Positions 58,992 through 64,000 of a stretch of 64,000 bases of DNA are shown here, in pieces. The notes beneath the pieces were generated by a model, which saw only the letters and a list, made by a program, of their open reading frames with translations, had not been told where the DNA came from and did no database searches. How positions within the stretch are numbered: the stretch's first letter is position 1; every line of letters starts with the position of its first letter. The position numbers were made by a program, and so were the translations under genes. This stretch comes from Sphingomonas_L flavalba_A (GTDB lineage: Bacteria > Pseudomonadota > Alphaproteobacteria > Sphingomonadales > Sphingomonadaceae), in contig NZ_CP180208.1 of assembly GCF_047553045.1 (NCBI RefSeq), positions 1,178,001-1,242,000 of the forward strand, in the 5' to 3' direction.

Positions 58992-60966
58992 CGGTTTTTG
59001 ACGGGGCGGCGGCGGTCAGCGCCTTTTCAACCGCGCGGGCAAGCGCCGCCATCGTGAACGGCTTGCGCAGCACCTCATGCCCGCCAAAGGCATCCGCGTT
59101 CTCTACTTCGCCCGCGAAACCGGTGACGAACAACACGGCGACATCCGGATAATCCGGGCGCAGCGCGGCGATCATGTCCGGCCCGGACAGGCCCGGCATC
59201 ACCACGTCGCTGACGATCAGCGCAATGTCGGGCTGTGCCGCCATCATTGCTGCCGCATCGGCGGAATCGGCGCAGGGCACCGGCACGTAACCCAGTTCCG
59301 CAAGGGTTTCCGTCGTCGCCGCCAGAACGCGCGGATCGTCTTCGACCACCAGCACCCGCTGCGCCGCACCAACGGCGACGGCCGGGGCGCCGGGCGGCTG
59401 CGTTGCCGGCATCGGCCCGGCATGGCGCGGCAGCAGCACCGTCACCGTCGTGCCCTCTCCGGGGGTGGAAGCGATGTCGATCCCGCCGCGCGACTGGCGG
59501 ACAAAGCCGAATATCTGGCTGAGGCCGAGGCCGGTGCCCTTGCCCGCCGGCTTGGTGGTGAAAAATGGTTCGAACACATGTTCAAGCACGTCGGGCGTCA
59601 TCCCGGCGCCATTGTCGATGACACTGATTGTCGCATAGTCGCCGGCGGGGGTGTCGGGCCGCTCGCCGGCCGCCAGCCGTTTCTGGCCCAGCGCGATGGT
59701 CAGTTCGCCGGCGCCGTCCATCGCGTCGCGGGCATTGACCGCCAGATTGAGCAGCGCGTTTTCGAGTTGGTGGGAATCGACCCAGATCAGCCAGGCAGGA
59801 CCGTCATCGTCGTTGCGGACGGTGACGGTGATTCGTTCGCCCAGCGTGCGGTCGAGCAGATCTGACATGCCCTGGATCAACTGGTGCGGGTCGACGGCGC
59901 GAGGCAGCAGCGGCGCCGAACGGGCGAAGGACAGCAGCCGGCGGGTGAGGGCGGCTGCCCGTTTGGCACCGTCCATCGCGCTGTCGATATGGCGGGCGGC
60001 CTCGGCGGTGTTGTCGGCCAGCCGCCGCCGTGCCAGTTCCAGCCCGCCGACGACCACGGCCAGCATATTGTTGAAGTCATGGGCGATGCCGCCGGTCAAC
60101 TGCCCGACCACTTCCATTTTCTGGACCTGACGCAGTTGCGCCTCGGCCTGCTTGCGCTCCGTTGCCTCGGCGCGGAGCAGGCGGTTGGCGTCGCGCAGTT
60201 CGGCGGTGCGGTCGCGCACCGCTTCTTCCATCTCGTCGGCATGGCGGGCAACTTCCGCCGTGTCGCGCCGGGCAAGGCGGCGCTGGGCCAGTGCCTCCAG
60301 CGTCGCCCAGCCGAGCAGGATCGCGCCGATCACCGCGGCAATGCCGAACAGCGACAGCGTTTTCGCAAGCCGGTTCGAGTAGGCGATCGAGCGCGCGGCG
60401 GCGCCGTTGCGCCGATCGAGCACCGACGCTTCGTTGGCGATGATCCGGTCCAGCGTTTCCGACAATTCTTCCAGATTACGGGCCTGCCCGGCCTGGTAAT
60501 AGCGCGACAGCGCGTTCCAGCCCTGGCCGTAATTGGTGCGTAGCGCGGTTTCGGACAATTGCTGGCCACGCTCGCGATAGATGCCGCGCAGCGTCGTGAT
60601 CAGCGCGGTATGTTCCGCGTTGTCGCGGGTTACCGTGTCCAGCCGGTCGATGATCGTCCCGGCCCGGCGCCATTCGTCGTAATAGAATCGGCCGACCTGC
60701 TTGTCGCCACTGACCACGAAGCGGCCGAGTGCAGCCTCTGCCCGGGTCATCGTGCTTTCCAGCGTGCGAGCGAGGATCATCACTTCGAAGCTGTGGCGCT
60801 GGGCGGCGAGGGCGCGGTCGCGGTCGCGGTTGGACATCGCGACCATGACGATCAGTACGACGAGGGCGACCGCCGCGGCGACACCACCGATGGCGAGCAG
60901 GACCCGGCGCCAGCCGATCGATGCCGTTTCTCCGGGGTTAGCCGGAAGCGCGTCTTCGTCCATCAA
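58948..60966 (-). CDS. Membrane-bound hybrid histidine kinase with C-terminal receiver
   Basis: 672 aa. Two membrane helices (about 21-44 and 206-226) bracket a CHASE3-like periplasmic helix bundle, then a coiled coil (VRDRTAELRDANRLLRAEAT), a HisKA core with GGIAHDFNNMLAVVVGG, an intact ATPase (ENALLNLAVNARDAM, VIDNGAGM, GKGTGLGLS) and a receiver with VVEDDPRV and VSDVVMPG. Unlike PhyP, all ATP-binding boxes are present. It may respond to envelope state. Its 3' end overlaps the nucleotidyltransferase gene by 44 bp on the opposite strand. Confidence 0.9.
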   Translation of the reverse strand: MMDEDALPANPGETASIGWRRVLLAIGGVAAAVALVVLIVMVAMSNRDRDRALAAQRHSFEVMILARTLESTMTRAEAALGRFVVSGDKQVGRFYYDEWRRAGTIIDRLDTVTRDNAEHTALITTLRGIYRERGQQLSETALRTNYGQGWNALSRYYQAGQARNLEELSETLDRIIANEASVLDRRNGAAARSIAYSNRLAKTLSLFGIAAVIGAILLGWATLEALAQRRLARRDTAEVARHADEMEEAVRDRTAELRDANRLLRAEATERKQAEAQLRQVQKMEVVGQLTGGIAHDFNNMLAVVVGGLELARRRLADNTAEAARHIDSAMDGAKRAAALTRRLLSFARSAPLLPRAVDPHQLIQGMSDLLDRTLGERITVTVRNDDDGPAWLIWVDSHQLENALLNLAVNARDAMDGAGELTIALGQKRLAAGERPDTPAGDYATISVIDNGAGMTPDVLEHVFEPFFTTKPAGKGTGLGLSQIFGFVRQSRGGIDIASTPGEGTTVTVLLPRHAGPMPATQPPGAPAVAVGAAQRVLVVEDDPRVLAATTETLAELGYVPVPCADSADAAAMMAAQPDIALIVSDVVMPGLSGPDMIAALRPDYPDVAVLFVTGFAGEVENADAFGGHEVLRKPFTMAALARAVEKALTAAAPSKTVSGSSRIAADEAAG

Positions 60967-60999
60967 TCAGGGTCCAAAAGGCCATCGCCTTTCGTCACC

Positions 61000-62211
61000 C
61001 TACACAGCCGGCGGGATAACGCCAACCGCGCGACCGGCCGCCGCGAACATGCCGAGGATCTGCTCGACCTGTTCGGCCGAGTGCTCCGCGCAGAGCGAGC
61101 AGCGCAGCAGGAAAGTGCCGGCCGGAGTCGCCGGTGGCCGGGCCATGTTGACGTACAGGCCAAGCTCCAGCAGCGCCGCCCACATGCCGACCGCCTGCTC
61201 CTGATCGGGTAGCATCACCGCGATGATCGCGGACTGGGGCGTTTCGGTCCCCAGCGTAAAACCAAGCGCGCGCAGCCCGCCGTGCAGACGGCGGCTGTTT
61301 TCCCACAGATGCTGGCGCTTGGCGCCGGCGTGCATCAGCTTGCGGATCGACGCGGCGGCCGTCGCCACCACCGACGGCGGCAGCGACGCGGTGAATACGT
61401 AGGGCCGGCAGACCAGCCGCAGCACTTCGAATTTCGGGTGGTTCGATACGCAGAAACCACCGACGGTGCCGACCGATTTGGAAAAAGTACCGACGACGAA
61501 ATCGACATCCTTCTCAACGCCGGCTTCCTCGAACACGCCGCGCCCGTTGGCGCCGAAGAAGCCCATGCCGTGCGCCTCGTCGCACAGGATCATCGCACCG
61601 TGCTTCTTGGCGACGGCGACCATCTCCTTCAGCGGGGCGATGTCGCCGACCATCGAATAGACGCCTTCGAGCACGACCAGCTTGCCGGCCTCGGCAGGCA
61701 GCCGGCCCAGCCGCTTGTCGAGGTCCTCGACCGAATTGTGGCGAAAACGGACGATCTCCGCATTGCCGAGGGCGCAGCCGTCGTAGATCGAGGCGTGGCT
61801 GTCGGCATCGAGGATGATGTATTCGCCCTTGCCGGCCAGCGTCGACATCATGCCCAGATTGGCCTGATAACCGGTCGAGAACACCATCGCGTGTTCCGTT
61901 CCGTAGAAGGCTTTCAACGCCTCCTCGCATTCCTTGTGGCCCTGATAGGTGCCGTTCAGCACCCGGCTGCCGGTGGTGCCGGACCCGAAATTGTCGAGCG
62001 CATCCTTGCCCGCCTGGATCACGTCGGGGTCGAAGGTCATGCCCATGTAGTTGTAGGTACCGAGGAGGATCGTCTCCTTGCCCTTGATGACGGCAAGGGT
62101 AGGCGATTTCACCTCGTCCATCACGATCGAGAACGGATCGCGCACGCCGGTGTCGAGCAGCGCCTGCCGCTCCGCGATCAGCGGATCGAATTTGGAAAGC
62201 AGATCGGTCAT
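61000..62211 (-). CDS. spt: Serine palmitoyltransferase
   Basis: 403 aa from the ATG at 62211; the upstream frame overlapping the acyl carrier protein gene is rejected. It condenses L-serine and palmitoyl thioester to 3-ketosphinganine. PLP residues are in place: His139 (DADSHASIYDG), Asp211 and His214 (CDEAHGMGFFG) and Lys245 (VGTFSKSVGTVGG). They keep a constant 20-residue offset from the Sphingomonas paucimobilis enzyme (His159, Asp231, His234, Lys265 as I recall). It lies 41 bp downstream of the acyl carrier protein gene, which probably supplies its acyl chain. Confidence 0.94.
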   Translation of the reverse strand: MTDLLSKFDPLIAERQALLDTGVRDPFSIVMDEVKSPTLAVIKGKETILLGTYNYMGMTFDPDVIQAGKDALDNFGSGTTGSRVLNGTYQGHKECEEALKAFYGTEHAMVFSTGYQANLGMMSTLAGKGEYIILDADSHASIYDGCALGNAEIVRFRHNSVEDLDKRLGRLPAEAGKLVVLEGVYSMVGDIAPLKEMVAVAKKHGAMILCDEAHGMGFFGANGRGVFEEAGVEKDVDFVVGTFSKSVGTVGGFCVSNHPKFEVLRLVCRPYVFTASLPPSVVATAAASIRKLMHAGAKRQHLWENSRRLHGGLRALGFTLGTETPQSAIIAVMLPDQEQAVGMWAALLELGLYVNMARPPATPAGTFLLRCSLCAEHSAEQVEQILGMFAAAGRAVGVIPPAV

Positions 62212-62252
62212 TTCGGTGTCCCTGGGCGCGGCCCCCTGGCGCGCATTGTCAT

Positions 62253-62495
62253 TCAGCCCTTCAGCTTCGCGACCGCGTCGACAAGCTGGCCGACGGTTTC
62301 GATTTCCGCTTGCATGTTCATCGTGATGATGATGTCGAACTCGTCCTCGATGGCGGCGACGAAATCCATCACGGTCAGGCTGTCCCATTCCAGATCGCCG
62401 GCGAAGGTCGTCGTCTCCGTCAGTGCGATGCCTTTCTTGTTGAACGGCGCGATCTGGGCGGAAATCGTGTCGAATATCTGTGCGCGGTCGGTCAT
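62253..62495 (-). CDS. Acyl carrier protein dedicated to sphingolipid synthesis
   Basis: 80 aa, four-helix ACP. The phosphopantetheine-bearing Ser39 sits in GDLEWDSLTVMDF (usual DSL motif), with the acidic helix EDEFDIIITMNMQ. Sphingolipid loci in Caulobacter and sphingomonads contain such a dedicated ACP next to spt. It is co-oriented with spt and the epimerase gene upstream. Confidence 0.93.
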   Translation of the reverse strand: MTDRAQIFDTISAQIAPFNKKGIALTETTTFAGDLEWDSLTVMDFVAAIEDEFDIIITMNMQAEIETVGQLVDAVAKLKG

Positions 62496-62567
62496 CGTCC
62501 GTCCTTAAAGGGGATGGTCGCGGCTTGCCAAGGGATTACGGCAGCGATGGGGCAGGATCGGGACGTG

Positions 62568-63491
62568 CTACAGCAGCCTTGCGGCACGGTAGGCGTTGGC
62601 CGTCGCTTTCAGCCCGACCAGCGTCGCGATATGCGGTTGCCATATGTCGACGGGCGGCCGCCGGGCCGGGTCGATCACCCAGTCCGGGTGGCAGAAATAG
62701 GCGGCGCGATCGAGGGTCAGCTTGGCCCGCCCGCGCCGGACCAGCCGGTCGATCCGCGCCGCGACGCGGAGCAGGGGCGCTGGCGCGTGAATGGCGGCGG
62801 CGCGGCGGCCGACGGCGGCGGCGATCGCTTCGGCAAACTCGGCATGGCTCCACCCCCCGGGCCGCGCGTCGTCCGCTTCGTAGATCGCGGTCAGCGTCTC
62901 TTCATTCTCCGGCACCAGCGACAGCAGTAGCCGGGACAGGTCGCTGACCTCGATCACCGATATGCGGCCGGGCGGCGGCAGCAGGATCAGTCGCCGCTTC
63001 GCCATGCGGAACAGTTCCAGCATCTCCAGGTCGCCGGGGCCGTAGACGGCGGGCGGGCGCACCGCCGTCCAGTCCAGCCCGCTCGCCGCGACGATCTGCT
63101 CGGCCCGCGCCTTCGACCAGCCATAGTCGGACAGGTCCGGCTCGCGCGCCGCCAGTGACGAGACATGGATGAAGCGCCGCACGCCGACAGACTTGGCCGC
63201 TTCGACCATCGCCAGCGTGCCTTCGGGGTTGCCGGCGGCGAAACCGGCGCGGTCGCGCGCATTGACGACACCGGCGACGTGGATCACCGCATCCGCCCCT
63301 TCCGCCAGCCGCTTCAGGCTGTCGGGCCGATCAAGTGCGCCGTCGATCCAGGTAACGCCTTTCAGCGCATCCTGGGGCCGCCGGGTCAGGGCGCGGACCG
63401 GGTGACCGCGCCGGGCGGCGTGGCGGATCAGCGTTGAGCCGACGAAGCCGGTGCCGCCGGTGATCGCCAGCGTCGGGCGCGGCGGCTTCAC
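62568..63491 (-). CDS. NAD(P)-dependent epimerase/reductase, CerR-like
   Basis: 307 aa extended short-chain dehydrogenase. The Rossmann loop is ITGGTGFVGSTLIRHAARRG near the N-terminus and the catalytic Tyr-Lys pair sits in SDYGWSKARAEQ. Upstream of spt and the ACP gene, it is the likely reductase of 3-ketosphinganine or ceramide (CerR in Caulobacter). Its ATG overlaps the stop of proB by 4 bp. Confidence 0.85.
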   Translation of the reverse strand: MKPPRPTLAITGGTGFVGSTLIRHAARRGHPVRALTRRPQDALKGVTWIDGALDRPDSLKRLAEGADAVIHVAGVVNARDRAGFAAGNPEGTLAMVEAAKSVGVRRFIHVSSLAAREPDLSDYGWSKARAEQIVAASGLDWTAVRPPAVYGPGDLEMLELFRMAKRRLILLPPPGRISVIEVSDLSRLLLSLVPENEETLTAIYEADDARPGGWSHAEFAEAIAAAVGRRAAAIHAPAPLLRVAARIDRLVRRGRAKLTLDRAAYFCHPDWVIDPARRPPVDIWQPHIATLVGLKATANAYRAARLL

Positions 63492-64000
63492 AGCAGCACC
63501 AGATGGTCGCGGTGGACAAGAGCGGAGCGTGGGGCGTGGCCGAGCAGGTCGGCCAGTTCACTGCTGCGGCGGCCGGCGACCAGCGCCGCTTCCGCCGCCG
63601 GATATTCGGCCAGTCCGCGCGCGACGACGGCGCCGTCCGGCCCGGTGATGTCGACGACCTGGCCGCGCTCGAACCGCCCTTCGACGCCGACCGCACCGGC
63701 GGGCAACAGGCTCTTGCCGGCGCGCAGTGCGGCGACCGCCCCGGCGTCGACCCGGATGCGCCCGCGTGCGGTCAGCCGGCCGCCGAGCCAGCCCTGCCGT
63801 GCACGCGCCCGACCGTTGGCGACGAACAGCGTGCCGCGCCCGTCGGCGGCGAAGGCGGCAAGCGGATTGGCGCGGGTGCCGGAGGTGATGGCAAGCGCGA
63901 TGCCGGCACGGGTGGCGATCTCCGCCGCCTGCAATTTTGACGCCATGCCGCCGGACCCCATGCCCGAACCGCTGTCCGCCCCGGCCATCGCGCGGATACC
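63488..64000 (-). CDS. proB: Glutamate 5-kinase, C-terminal part (runs off the right edge)
   Basis: The visible about 170 residues read in the minus direction begin with GIRAMAGADSGSGMGSGGM, the glycine-rich loop ahead of the kinase C-lobe (family GxGGMxTK), then LQAAEIATRAGIALAITSG, and a PUA domain (about the last 80 residues, RGRIRVDAGAVAALRAGKSLLPAGAVGVEG). ProB makes gamma-glutamyl phosphate for proline. The 5' part lies outside the window. Its stop is coupled to the epimerase gene. Confidence 0.9.
   Translation of the reverse strand, partial: GIRAMAGADSGSGMGSGGMASKLQAAEIATRAGIALAITSGTRANPLAAFAADGRGTLFVANGRARARQGWLGGRLTARGRIRVDAGAVAALRAGKSLLPAGAVGVEGRFERGQVVDITGPDGAVVARGLAEYPAAEAALVAGRRSSELADLLGHAPRSALVHRDHLVLL

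Noticed and set aside
1..64000. CRISPR arrays, insertion sequences, phage genes
   Set aside because: No regularly spaced repeats, transposase, integrase or structural phage gene was found on reading the window.

Overview
The window reads as a chromosomal segment of a GC-rich alphaproteobacterium, most probably a sphingomonad (Sphingomonadaceae). The reasons are the CcrM (GANTC) methyltransferase overlapping folP, the NepR/PhyR/EcfG general stress locus with a PhyP-like degenerate kinase, the three-gene pnt transhydrogenase preceded by an aa3-oxidase subunit IV peptide, and a serine palmitoyltransferase cluster for sphingolipids. No phage, insertion sequence, CRISPR array or rRNA was seen; gene density is high and no gap between genes exceeds about 250 bp.

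Layout. 1-9.2 kb: end of recR, def, rmuC, a DedA protein, a nitroreductase, a PDZ-M48 protease, and a coupled peptide transporter plus two exported amidohydrolases. 9.2-17.4 kb: GT87-like membrane protein, YaiI, an aldo/keto reductase, then glmM, a ThiD-VOC fusion and rnhB, followed by ccrM-folP behind a cluster of five GANTC sites. 17.5-24.6 kb: GST, DUF167, an NtrC-type regulator, coxIV-pntAA-pntAB-pntB, a winged-helix regulator and tRNA-Val(TAC).

24.6-33.9 kb is accessory catabolic DNA: a short MetE-like zinc enzyme, an alpha/beta hydrolase, a VOC protein, a citrate-synthase-fold protein with substituted catalytic positions, a CaiB/BaiF CoA-transferase, an IclR regulator, and a TonB receptor with WrbA and an NTF2-like protein. 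Four intergenic sites share one architecture (TTCG-N5-CGAA, 6 bp, TTCG-N5-CGAA), one left half being degenerate. Each precedes one of these transcription units, which defines a probable IclR regulon for an unidentified compound. 33.9-39.2 kb: an Lrp-type regulator coupled to a secreted cyanophycinase/isoaspartyl-peptidase fusion, divergent from a large TonB receptor, a candidate cyanophycin-use unit. 39.3-40.6 kb: an XRE regulator divergent from a DUF6456-like gene, and an entericidin-like lipoprotein.

40.8-44.5 kb: general stress response locus (phyP, nepR, phyR, a small membrane protein, ecfG) with recognisable EcfG promoters. 44.6-50.6 kb: glnE, bcp, DUF455, an M23 peptidase, an IscA-like protein and an exonuclease III. 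50.6-63.5 kb: a sphingolipid region. It holds a GNAT-type ceramide synthase candidate, a fatty-acid-hydroxylase-like protein, a flippase, LptG and LptF, a DUF2141 protein, a lipid kinase, a Tam41-like nucleotidyltransferase, a hybrid kinase, serine palmitoyltransferase, its acyl carrier protein and a CerR-like reductase, the last translationally coupled to proB at the right edge.
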